Shown here in pieces: positions 7,221 through 14,590 of a stretch of 39,050 nt of DNA. This DNA comes from Lachnospiraceae bacterium (lineage in GTDB: Bacteria > Bacillota > Clostridia > Lachnospirales > Lachnospiraceae), in assembly GCA_015258095.1 (NCBI GenBank), contig JABZIV010000019.1, forward strand, positions 1 to 39,050, in the 5' to 3' direction. Position 1 is the stretch's first letter. Each line of letters begins with the position of its first letter. The notes under the pieces are model-generated. The model worked only from the letters and a program-made list of their open reading frames with translations, did no database searches and was not told the origin of the DNA. A program made the translations under genes and the position numbers.

Positions 7221-8402
7221 CTATCCTCTTTCTTTTCGCAAATACTCCTGCGCGAGATGTAATTCTTGCAGTTTCTTCTCAATACAGGGAAGCACGTTTA
7301 CCGGACGATTGGCAAAGGTTGCAAAGCCGCAATCCGGATTCAGCCAGAGTCGCTCTTTCGGTAAATATTGCAAAGCCTCTTCCGCCCGCCGCACAATACT
7401 TTCTCTCGTCTCCACGGTATCGATTCTCGGGTTGATGACACCAAGCCCCAGGATACAATGCTCGCGGATTCGTTCATTTTCCAGAAGGGAGGCCAAATCG
7501 CCTGCCCGCTTGGTAGAGTACTCCAGGGCAAGGACGGAAGGGAGTACGGTGGAAAACAGCGGAACGAGCGGCGTATAAGAACCGCTGAGAAGAATCCCTT
7601 CATTCTTACTCCAGTTTCCCCGGCAGACATGGAGCACACTGATGAGCTCCTTCTCCCGCATAAAATCCATGATTTCCTGGAGTAGTGCAGTCGCAAATTG
7701 AAGCTCTTCCGTCGGATCTTTCTTCTCCGAAAGTGCTGCGCACATAAAGGAGCGCGTCTTTCCTTTGGTGAATACCACTTCCGTAAGTACCGGCTCATCG
7801 AACTGAATAACCGAGACTCCCATTTGCATGAGATCCAGGATTTCTTCTTTCAGAACCTGAAGAACATCCTTTCCCAGTTCCTCTTTGCTATCATAGACCT
7901 TCGAGGAAAGGGCAGGGAGCCACATAGACCGAGTCAGAAGATAGGGTCCGGGAAGCGTTGCCTTTCGCTCTTTCTCTGAAAAGAGGCGAAGGCGTTGCAT
8001 CTCTTCCCCTACCAGACTCTCTTTCCTGCGGATCTTTCCGGTACAGATTGCATTTTTAATGCTGACTGCGGGTACATCCAACGTGTCCAGAATCTCCTCA
8101 AAGCCCTGCTTATCTTCCATATAAGGGAGCATATCCGCCATACTCATCATGGTCGCTCCCTCCAGTTTTTCCGAAACGAAGGAAACGTAATTATCTCGAT
8201 TCAGCTCTCCACTCGTGATGAGGTCGATGCCGTTTCGCTCCTGCATTTGTACTACGAGTTCGGTTTCTTGATTAAGAAGCGTTTGATACTCTTCCGGGGC
8301 GAGTTTTCCGTTTTGCAGAAGCCTCTTCGCCTGTAAGAGTTCCCGACTTCGCGGCATACTGCCGATTAGAGATGTGGTAAAAGCGGGAAAGCTTTTCCTC
8401 AT
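7221..8402 (-). CDS. Short MetE-like (cobalamin-independent methionine synthase family) zinc methyltransferase
   Basis: Cytosolic TIM-barrel protein of 393 residues, equal to the catalytic half of MetE and lacking the N-terminal half. Zinc ligands of the family are recognisable: His258 and Cys260 in LHVCRGN, Glu294 in LALEYS, and Cys358 in LNPDCGFATF. The QFDEP motif at 210-214 and the N-terminal SLIGSMPRS are also typical. Core-MetE enzymes and relatives such as epoxyalkane-coenzyme M transferase activate a thiol on zinc and alkylate it, so thiol chemistry is expected; true methionine synthesis is not assured. Its ATG overlaps the stop of the PhnD-like gene by 4 bases (ATGA), implying translational coupling. 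The methyl or alkyl donor is unknown. Confidence 0.85.
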   Translation of the reverse strand: MRKSFPAFTTSLIGSMPRSRELLQAKRLLQNGKLAPEEYQTLLNQETELVVQMQERNGIDLITSGELNRDNYVSFVSEKLEGATMMSMADMLPYMEDKQGFEEILDTLDVPAVSIKNAICTGKIRRKESLVGEEMQRLRLFSEKERKATLPGPYLLTRSMWLPALSSKVYDSKEELGKDVLQVLKEEILDLMQMGVSVIQFDEPVLTEVVFTKGKTRSFMCAALSEKKDPTEELQFATALLQEIMDFMREKELISVLHVCRGNWSKNEGILLSGSYTPLVPLFSTVLPSVLALEYSTKRAGDLASLLENERIREHCILGLGVINPRIDTVETRESIVRRAEEALQYLPKERLWLNPDCGFATFANRPVNVLPCIEKKLQELHLAQEYLRKERG

Positions 8403-9220
8403 ACCTGCTCCTTTGAAAAGAAATGCAGATACTCATTTGCCTTCTTTATCTGCTCAAAGTTCTCGGTTCTTCCAGGAACCCATGCCTTCAGGCCCTCCAT
8501 ATCCATCATTTCCTTATGGGCAGGATTCTTGTAGTCCATCTTGTGCAGTACTTCTGTAAAATGGGCAAACTGCTCCTTCGAGAAATCCGGTCTTCCCGTA
8601 AAAATACAGTGGTCAAAATACGCCGTCTCGGAAAGAATCTGCACCTGTGCTTCATCGAGCGTACCATCTGCAATCCAGGCTTTGTAGTTTAAGTCCAGCA
8701 TCCAGCTGCCGTCCACTTCGCCGGAAAGCATTGCCTTTGCGGCATCCAGTTCTCCCCCGACATGGTCTCCATTTAAGCCAAGACCGATATCATAGCGTTT
8801 TTCGATATAATCTTTCTCATACTCCAGACCATTTTTATGCAAATGGTAAATCGGAATCAACCTGGCCTGCGGAGAGTCGTAAGCGCCGAAACCGATGGTC
8901 TTCCCTTTCAGATCCGCGATGGTCTTAAAGCCTTTGTCCTTTCTTACAACCAGATAACTCTTCCGATTCTGATCGGTATCCCGCATAGAGCCATTTAAGC
9001 ACTCCCCCTTGCTCAGCAAGAAGGCATCCAGCCAGGCAAGCGGTGAGTTCCATGCAATATCGATCTCTCCCTTCATGAGCGCGTCTACCTGACTCTTATA
9101 ATCTTTGTAGAACACAGGCTCAATCGGACAATGCTCCGATGCAAAAAAATCCTGAATAATCCCCCATATAACCGTAACTTTTGGCGCGTATATGACAGCG
9201 CCCAACTTAATCTTATCCAT
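8399..9220 (-). CDS. PhnD/SsuA-type periplasmic-binding-fold protein without signal peptide
   Basis: Protein of 273 residues with the two-lobed fold of phosphonate/phosphite-type binding proteins: an opening strand (KIKLGAVIYAPKV), the segment KSQVDALMKGEIDIAWNSPLAW and the second-lobe FGAYDSPQARLIPIY, equivalent to the family's DPxSxSG ligand loop. It begins directly with the domain, with neither a signal peptide nor a lipobox, and no permease or ATPase lies nearby, so it is probably cytosolic. Binding-protein folds have become enzymes elsewhere (THI5-type HMP-P synthase and MqnA), and an enzymatic or ligand-carrier role in this operon is a reasonable inference. It is coupled to the MetE-like gene by a 4-base overlap. 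Confidence 0.75.
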   Translation of the reverse strand: MDKIKLGAVIYAPKVTVIWGIIQDFFASEHCPIEPVFYKDYKSQVDALMKGEIDIAWNSPLAWLDAFLLSKGECLNGSMRDTDQNRKSYLVVRKDKGFKTIADLKGKTIGFGAYDSPQARLIPIYHLHKNGLEYEKDYIEKRYDIGLGLNGDHVGGELDAAKAMLSGEVDGSWMLDLNYKAWIADGTLDEAQVQILSETAYFDHCIFTGRPDFSKEQFAHFTEVLHKMDYKNPAHKEMMDMEGLKAWVPGRTENFEQIKKANEYLHFFSKEQV

Positions 9221-9289
9221 TGTATCTATGCCTCATTTCTTCTCTTTTCCTTAGCCGGCGAAAACCGCCGGCGGAATAGTTCGTTCTCC

Positions 9290-10417
9290 TTATACTAATG
9301 GCTGTCCCGTGATAGCCTTTCCAAGCCATACCGTAAGGACATCCACGCTCGGCGCCATAATCTGACCGGCATAAGAATCCCGCAAAAGTCTCTCCATCGG
9401 GCCGACTTTGTTGTATGCTTTTCCTCCACCGACACGCATACCGAGTCTTCCGGCTTCGATGACATTTTCCGAAGCAATCACACGAGCGGAGAGAATCTTT
9501 GCCAGTGCATCCGCATCTCCCTGTGCAGCTGCTCTAGTTGCTTCCTTTGTCGTGCAAATCGAGGCATTGACCAGATTGTACATCTTCGCAAGGTGAATCT
9601 GTACGGTTTCAATCTCGGACAGAGAAGTTCCGGAAGTGTACTTTCTCTGCTCTGCATGTGCAATGCTCTCTTCCAGCATGTGCTCACTGAGACCGGTGTA
9701 AACTCCGGCAAGACCGGCGATGAAGTACGGCGCTACTACATTAAAGACGTGCTCCTGTCCGGCACCTTCCTCGCCGATACGGTTCTTCTTCGAAATCTCC
9801 GCCTTCGTCAAATGCATCTGGCAGGATACATTTCCACGCATTCCCATCCCATGCCATGTATTCTGCTCAAAGCGAAGTCCCGGCGTCTCCAGCGGTACCA
9901 GCCAGTTATCGATGGCTCCCTCTTTGTCGGACGGAGCGAGAACCAGGTAATAAGATGCCTGTCCGGCTGAGGTAACCATGCTCTTCACACCGGTAAGAAG
10001 CTTCTTCTCTCCGGCATTTTCCGCCTCCAAATCGGAAATATAGAAGTGTGTTCCGGTGCCGAGCTCGCTGTATGCGAGAGCCAGCATCTTTCTGTCTTCT
10101 ACAACTTCTTTGATGATTCTCTTCTTCATTTCTTCACTGCCGCGTGCAAGGACTACGGTCAGTGCAACGTTATGCATCATGTAGCAAAGACCGGTAGTTG
10201 CATCGCTCTTCGCAAAGGCACGGCAAACCTCTACATGCTCTTCTATACCAAATCCGGAGCCTCCCTGCTCCTTCGGAATCAATAGGGTTAAGAAGTCGGA
10301 CTTTTTAATCTCGGCAAAAGCTTCTACCGGGAACACTCCCTCGTCGTCCACCTTCTTACTGCATGGATCAATGAATTTCTCCGCAAATTTTCTAGCATCA
10401 CAATAAATAGACATCAT
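9290..10417 (-). CDS. Acyl-CoA-dehydrogenase-like flavoprotein, catalytic Glu replaced
   Basis: First gene of the four-gene operon, 375 residues. It follows the acyl-CoA dehydrogenase order: N-terminal helices, the PKEQGGSGFG segment (48-57), the FAD-binding LAYSELGTGTHF (113-124), a beta domain and a C-terminal helical domain with GGGKAYNKVGPMERLLRD (340s). After this conserved RD, ordinary dehydrogenases have I-x-E-G-T with the catalytic Glu; here it reads IMAPSVDV (353-360), Ala in the Glu position. That points away from simple alpha,beta-dehydrogenation and towards a non-classical flavoprotein. GGAGG lies 4 bases from ATG 10417 and 7 from the next ATG (10414), which may be the real start. 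A 69-base gap separates it from the PhnD-like gene. Confidence 0.85.
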   Translation of the reverse strand: MMSIYCDARKFAEKFIDPCSKKVDDEGVFPVEAFAEIKKSDFLTLLIPKEQGGSGFGIEEHVEVCRAFAKSDATTGLCYMMHNVALTVVLARGSEEMKKRIIKEVVEDRKMLALAYSELGTGTHFYISDLEAENAGEKKLLTGVKSMVTSAGQASYYLVLAPSDKEGAIDNWLVPLETPGLRFEQNTWHGMGMRGNVSCQMHLTKAEISKKNRIGEEGAGQEHVFNVVAPYFIAGLAGVYTGLSEHMLEESIAHAEQRKYTSGTSLSEIETVQIHLAKMYNLVNASICTTKEATRAAAQGDADALAKILSARVIASENVIEAGRLGMRVGGGKAYNKVGPMERLLRDSYAGQIMAPSVDVLTVWLGKAITGQPLV

Positions 10418-10509
10418 TGTACCTCCAATTGATTATAGTTATCGTTATTAATTATAGGCATTTTTGTAATGATGTATATTTGTTTATTGTTATAAGTGCT
10501 GTGTTCTAT

Positions 10510-10537
10510 TGCATATTTCTATATTAAAATTGTACAA
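10510..10537 (-). promoter_or_regulatory. Possible promoter of the four-gene operon
   Basis: On the minus strand TTGTAC (10532-10537) and TATGCA (10510-10515) are 16 bases apart. The -35 lies in the palindrome TTGTACAA, so a mirror-image -35 also faces the plus-strand lipoprotein gene. The whole 10418-10652 stretch is AT-rich. Confidence 0.3.
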
Positions 10538-10652
10538 AATATGAATATTATTTCATTTTATGTATAGCGGAATCGTAAGAATAAGGAAATGAAGAAGTAC
10601 AGTATTCCCGTTCTTCTTATGCTAGAGTAAGGAAAAAAAGGAGACTCGTACG

Positions 10653-11558
10653 ATGAAAAAGATGAATCCAAGAAAAGCGCTTGCCCCCCTCTCCCTGCTC
10701 CTGCTCTCTCTGTCTCTCCTCTCCTGCGAAAAGAAAGCAGAGAAAAAAGAAACGGCATCGCAGGCGCCTTCTGTAAGTGAAAAGAGGACAGAAACCGGCA
10801 GTACCGCGGTGCAGAAAGAAACAGCTACCGCCAGCGCAGCGCAAAAAGAAACGCCCACTGTAAAAGATACTTCACAGGAAAATGCGGTTTATTCCGCCTA
10901 TCTTGATTTTCTGGAAAAAAAGGAGAAGGACATCCGCGCTTACACCTGGCAAAGATACGGAGAGGACAAAGACCGTGCGCCCATCAGTCTGGAAACCAAA
11001 GGAATCGCCATTCAGGATGTATATGGAGACAGCACTCCCGAGCTGCTTCTGATGGAAGGCAGTCATTATGAACAGGACGGGAAAGCCATTCACGCAGACC
11101 TTCACATTTACACTTATGAAAAAGGGAAAATGGTGGAAGTCGCCATAAAAGAAAATCTGGATTATCAGGTCGGCGGCGGTGCGCTTTATAAGATTTTCCT
11201 CACCAAAAAAGACAAGCGGCTCTACCTCGTGCAGACGGACTACGATGCGGAAAATACGGAAAATCTCTTCCTGCTGCCTTCCTCCGGAAATCTCCCGCTG
11301 ACTTTCGATTTGCAGGCGAGCTATACCTATGACCCCGAAATAGGCGGAGAGGAAAATGGAGATAAGCCGGCAAGAGAAGACGAGAAATTCACGCTCTATG
11401 ATAAACCGATAGACAAGAAAAGCTATTTTTCCTTCCTGAATCGCATTCAGGAAAGGGATCCGCTCTATCTCATCACAAATTATGGGGAAGCTGTGGAAAA
11501 GGATTCCATTGCCATGCGCTATCAGGACGCGGTGACTTATTTAAAGAATAAAAAATAA
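10653..11558 (+). CDS. Lipoprotein of unknown function
   Basis: Protein of 301 residues with a clear type II signal peptide (leucine-rich core ending in LLSC), then a Lys/Glu/Thr/Ala-rich tether to about residue 75. The globular part contains IQDVYGDSTPELLLMEG, an Asp-rich turn like the D-x-D-G-D-x-x-P-E-L calcium-type loops of FG-GAP-like clostridial lipoproteins, followed by HIYTYEKGKM. I do not recognise a named family. AAGGAG lies 9 bases before the ATG. It stands alone and diverges from the four-gene operon; whether the two share regulation through the TTGTACAA palindrome is not known. Confidence 0.8.
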   Translation: MKKMNPRKALAPLSLLLLSLSLLSCEKKAEKKETASQAPSVSEKRTETGSTAVQKETATASAAQKETPTVKDTSQENAVYSAYLDFLEKKEKDIRAYTWQRYGEDKDRAPISLETKGIAIQDVYGDSTPELLLMEGSHYEQDGKAIHADLHIYTYEKGKMVEVAIKENLDYQVGGGALYKIFLTKKDKRLYLVQTDYDAENTENLFLLPSSGNLPLTFDLQASYTYDPEIGGEENGDKPAREDEKFTLYDKPIDKKSYFSFLNRIQERDPLYLITNYGEAVEKDSIAMRYQDAVTYLKNKK

Positions 11559-11766
11559 AGAAGCCACGAAGACTGCCCGACAGTAGAAAACAGAAACGTG
11601 ATGGTTCTTTTCTTTTGAAATAAAAAATAAAAAAATGGAAATAGAGCCTTAGCAACCGCAATAATGGGGCTTTTGCAACCCTCGGTTGACAAATTGAAAA
11701 GGCGGATTTCTTTTCTGCAACTCCATATTCTGCTATGATTCCTCCATAAACAGAAAGGAGATAAGT

Positions 11767-12762
11767 ATGATACTGGCAGATAAAATCATTGCACTCAGAA
11801 AGAAAAACGGATGGTCACAGGAGGATCTGGCGGAAAAACTGGAGGTCAGCAGACAGTCCATTTCCAAATGGGAAGGCGCACAGTCCATTCCCGATATGAA
11901 TAAGATCCTGAAACTCTCGGAAATCTTTTCCGTAAGTACGGATTATCTTCTAAAGGATGAGATGGGAGAAGAACCCGCGAAAGCCTTTACTCCGGTAGAC
12001 AAGGACTCTTCCGAAAAGGAAGTATCTGTCTCTATGGAGGAAGCGAGTGCTTTCCTTGCCTATCAGAGCAGAAAGGCGCTTCCCTCCGCTTTCGCCACAT
12101 TCCTCTTCATCGTGTCCGCTGCCCCGTTAATTACTCTCGTGACTCTCGCGGAATATGGAAAGATTCCCCTCAGCGAAGATCAGGCAAGCGGTATCGGTAT
12201 CCTTATCGTCTTAGTGCTGGTCGGTCTGGGGGTTGCTCTCTGCATGAAAAACAAGCTCGACGGAGAGCGTTTTAGCTATTTAAAGCACGAAGCACTGAAC
12301 ACTGCCTATGGGGTGGACGGGATGGTGAAGGAGAAAAAGGCAAGGTTTCAGAGCACCTACAGTATGCAAATGATTTTAGGCGTTCTCATCTGCATCTTAT
12401 CCGCTACGCCGCTTTTCTTCAGTATGATTTTCTTCCCGGACCAGGATATGTTCTATAGCTTATCTCTTTCGATCTTACTTCCCTTTGTAGGCATAGGCGC
12501 TTTTCTAATGACCAAGGTCAGTGTCGTCTGGAAGGGATTCAGAGTGCTTTCCGAGGAAGACACGTATACGAGAGAAAACAAGGTCTCCAACAAGAAAAAC
12601 AGCGGTATCGGAGGAGCTTACTGGTCCGTTGCCACGCTGCTCTACCTTGCGATAAGCCTCCTCTTCAACGCATGGGACAGAAGCTGGGTGATCTGGCCTA
12701 TTGCCGGAGTAGGATATGCCGCACTGATTACCATCGTGAACTTAATAAGAGCAATGGCGTAA
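11767..12762 (+). CDS. XRE-family regulator fused to a six-helix membrane domain
   Basis: The N-terminus is a textbook Cro/C1-type helix-turn-helix at about residues 7-60 (GWSQEDLAEKLEVSRQSISK, then SIPDMNKILKLSEIFSVSTDYLL). A charged linker leads to a C-terminal half with about six hydrophobic segments, beginning near residues 105, 142, 198, 225, 280 and 307. Such membrane-tethered XRE proteins are frequent in Firmicutes and may sense envelope stress or small ligands, but their signals are mostly unknown. AAAGGAG precedes the ATG. Its stop codon lies in the loop of a terminator hairpin. No obvious target operon adjoins it other than the converging lipoprotein gene. Confidence 0.88.
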   Translation: MILADKIIALRKKNGWSQEDLAEKLEVSRQSISKWEGAQSIPDMNKILKLSEIFSVSTDYLLKDEMGEEPAKAFTPVDKDSSEKEVSVSMEEASAFLAYQSRKALPSAFATFLFIVSAAPLITLVTLAEYGKIPLSEDQASGIGILIVLVLVGLGVALCMKNKLDGERFSYLKHEALNTAYGVDGMVKEKKARFQSTYSMQMILGVLICILSATPLFFSMIFFPDQDMFYSLSLSILLPFVGIGAFLMTKVSVVWKGFRVLSEEDTYTRENKVSNKKNSGIGGAYWSVATLLYLAISLLFNAWDRSWVIWPIAGVGYAALITIVNLIRAMA

Positions 12763-12774
12763 GCCATTGCTCTT
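12747..12774 (+). terminator. Hairpin terminator of the XRE gene
   Basis: A perfect 12-bp stem (AAGAGCAATGGC with GCCATTGCTCTT) surrounds the loop GTAA, whose last three bases are the gene's stop codon. The T-run after it is short; the hairpin could serve the converging gene as well. Confidence 0.6.
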
Positions 12775-12781
12775 TGCCGCC

Positions 12782-13693
12782 CTACTGCTTCACCACTCTG
12801 TACTCGTTCATCACATGATTATCCTCGAAAATAATGGGCTTTGCAGTCAAGCCATCCGCATCCTTATCGTAGCAGCGCATCAGATAATCATTGACTTCCT
12901 GTAAATTATGGAACTCCTCCACCTGATAGGGAAGTTCAAAAGCCAGTTTTTCAATAAAGAGGTAGTTCTTTCCCTCCGAAAGCAAAATTCCCGTATGCCC
13001 GATAAACTCCTGCACCTTATTCTTTCCGTCGTCCATCGTCATAAAGACGGAAATCATGTGCATCTTGTCATTTTGAAAAGAGACGCCTCTCTTATCCCAG
13101 GAAGCCGTGATTTCCTTCGCAAGTTCTTTTGTATCATGGGTATTTTTGACGTCAATATAGGAAAAGAGAGCATCGTACTTCTGCTTCGCTTCTCCTTCGA
13201 AGATCTTCTTCGCTTTGATGGCTTCAAAGTCCGAAAAAAGCATGGTCGTATCGCCGGGCGTCGTGTCCTTGATGCTAATGAAATCTCCCATCAGAGAAAA
13301 GGAAGTAATCCGGCAATTCCTTCCCACGAATCCTCCGTTTTGCACCCAAAGGTCAATCAGTTTGTCATTATCCGTATCGGGAACAGTCCCTTTCACGGTA
13401 GTCATCTTCTGCACCAGATGGTCTTTTCCGACTGCGCTATTGTATTCATCCACAGCGGAAAAGAACGCGTTCACCTTCTCCTCTTTCAACCCCGCCTGTC
13501 TCAATGCTTTCGCAACACGCTTTCTCGTCTCTTCGTCTACAAGATTGGAATACTTCACCGACTGCGTTTGTGCATCTTCCAACTGACTCGAATTCTTGGC
13601 ATTCGTCCCCTTTCCTCTTATGCCTCCACAAGCCGAGAGTGCAAAGCAAAGTGCCAAGGGTAAAATGATTTTTAGCTTTTTTATTTTTCGCAT
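12782..13693 (-). CDS. Lipoprotein, DUF4300-like
   Basis: Protein of 303 residues with a type II signal peptide ending in LSAC. The mature part resembles the DUF4300 family of secreted Firmicute proteins: it has the central NGGFVGRNCRITSF stretch, the GHTGILL segment, and the C-terminal NYLFIEKLAFELPYQV followed by a short DKDADG loop and a final EYRVV strand. Conserved residues such as NCR and GHTG suggest an enzyme or binding site, but the function is unknown. It converges on the XRE gene and appears monocistronic. The family name rests on recollection of motifs, not on a search. Confidence 0.65.
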   Translation of the reverse strand: MRKIKKLKIILPLALCFALSACGGIRGKGTNAKNSSQLEDAQTQSVKYSNLVDEETRKRVAKALRQAGLKEEKVNAFFSAVDEYNSAVGKDHLVQKMTTVKGTVPDTDNDKLIDLWVQNGGFVGRNCRITSFSLMGDFISIKDTTPGDTTMLFSDFEAIKAKKIFEGEAKQKYDALFSYIDVKNTHDTKELAKEITASWDKRGVSFQNDKMHMISVFMTMDDGKNKVQEFIGHTGILLSEGKNYLFIEKLAFELPYQVEEFHNLQEVNDYLMRCYDKDADGLTAKPIIFEDNHVMNEYRVVKQ

Positions 13694-13696
13694 AGT

Positions 13697-13743
13697 CTAT
13701 TTCCTATCTTTTAAAAATTCCTCTTTTTCGACTAGGGAAATAG
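13697..13743 (-). promoter_or_regulatory. Inverted repeat that could mask the DUF4300-like gene's ribosome binding site
   Basis: In the mRNA, CTATTTCC (from 13736-13743) is complementary to GGAAATAG (from 13697-13704), which includes the AGGAAA ribosome binding site 3 bases before the start codon. The 31-base loop makes the fold only moderately stable. Confidence 0.35.
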
Positions 13744-13809
13744 TACCATTTTCATCCCCGAAAAATCTTAATCCTGTCTTACGAATTATTTTGAATCTCT
13801 AAAATTTAC

Positions 13810-14004
13810 TCACAAAACCATAAGGAGCGTTCCTCCGGCAATAAGGATACAGCCCAGAACCGCTTTAATACTGCTCGTTTCATGAAGAAGCGTGAAGGCA
13901 AGCACCATGGTAATCACGATGCTGCATTTGTCCACTGCCGCTAACGCAGCGAAGATAGAGGACAAAATCGCAAAAAAAACCACATCGTAATGCCTCCTTT
14001 TCAT
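13810..14004 (-). pseudogene. Decayed EamA/DMT-family transporter (frameshift and internal deletion)
   Basis: The remaining frame encodes FFAILSSIFAAL joined directly to VDKCSIVITMVLAFTLLHE and a last helix ending in GGTLLMVL. In single-domain EamA transporters of about 140 residues the first helix and the VDKLSIV...LHE segment are normally separated by about 80-90 residues, so most of the middle is missing. The natural start is likely the ATG at 13985, which has GGAGG 7 bases upstream and would read MWFFFAILSS if the T run (eight Ts, 13972-13979) had one more T; as it stands that start is out of frame, and the intact frame begins at an unrelated ATG (14004). Function is almost certainly lost. 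Confidence 0.7.
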
Positions 14005-14044
14005 CTTTACTATTCCTTGTAACAACGCTATCCAACTTCATCCT

Positions 14045-14269
14045 TTAAGATTTTCCTATCTCCTTTCTTCTTTCTGATTCCGCTTCCTCCAGCGTCATGG
14101 TAGACGGTACACTGGCAAACAAATCTTCCACCAACTTCTCCTTATCTTGAAACGGGGAACCCAGCTTTGCCACTACTTTTCCATTTCTTGAAATAGAAAT
14201 ATCTTCCTTTTCTGCAAGAAGTAAGTACTTACTCAAATTGGCTTTTAATTCTGTTGCTGTGATGGTCAT
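14045..14269 (-). CDS. Phd/YefM-type antitoxin without a visible toxin
   Basis: Protein of 74 residues with the Phd/YefM N-terminal DNA-binding domain, TATELKANLSKYLLLAEKED followed by ISRNGKVVAKL. The C-terminal acidic/charged tail normally wraps a RelE, Doc or VapC-type toxin. GAAAGGAGAAAA precedes the ATG. No toxin gene follows it: the next 40 bases lead into the decayed transporter, and nothing toxin-like is upstream. It may be a relic, a free-standing anti-addiction protein or a partner of a toxin elsewhere. The perfect 36-bp palindrome about 97 bases upstream may be its autoregulatory site. Confidence 0.85.
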   Translation of the reverse strand: MTITATELKANLSKYLLLAEKEDISISRNGKVVAKLGSPFQDKEKLVEDLFASVPSTMTLEEAESERRKEIGKS

Positions 14270-14365
14270 TTTTCTCCTTTCTTTTACAATCTCCTTTTAT
14301 CCTCATGCGCTTTTCGCTACTATTTTGCAGTTTAGTGTCCAGCTCGCATAAACATAGTTTTCCCT

Positions 14366-14401
14366 ATTCATTACTCTAATCGTACGATTAGAGTAATGAA
14401 T
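14366..14401. promoter_or_regulatory. Perfect 36-bp palindrome
   Basis: Each half reads ATTCATTACTCTAATCGT towards the dyad centre at 14383/14384, without a mismatch or a loop. It lies in the 14270-14590 gene-free stretch between divergent antitoxin and membrane-protein genes. Candidate roles are an operator for the antitoxin, a mobile-element or recombination target, or a bidirectional terminator; the T-run after it is too short to favour the last. Confidence 0.8.
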
Positions 14402-14590
14402 TTCATTCGATCATTTTTAGTATATTGGTCGTTTTTTGAAAGTGGAGAATCACTAAAATTTATTCCCTATTCTCTGGGTGATTTTAGATAGTTAATTTCA
14501 AAAAATATACAACTTTATAAATATATAGTAAAATATTCCGAGAGTTTGGAGAACAAAGAAGAGAAGGAGTGAATCAATATAGGAGGAAGT

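Noticed and set aside
7221..8402. Naming the MetE-like gene metE
   Set aside because: Only the catalytic half is present and the operon partners do not belong to methionine synthesis; the activity is uncertain.
12908..13663. 251-codon plus-strand ORF opposite the DUF4300-like lipoprotein
   Set aside because: The minus strand has a signal peptide, lipobox and family motifs; the plus-strand product has no recognisable features.
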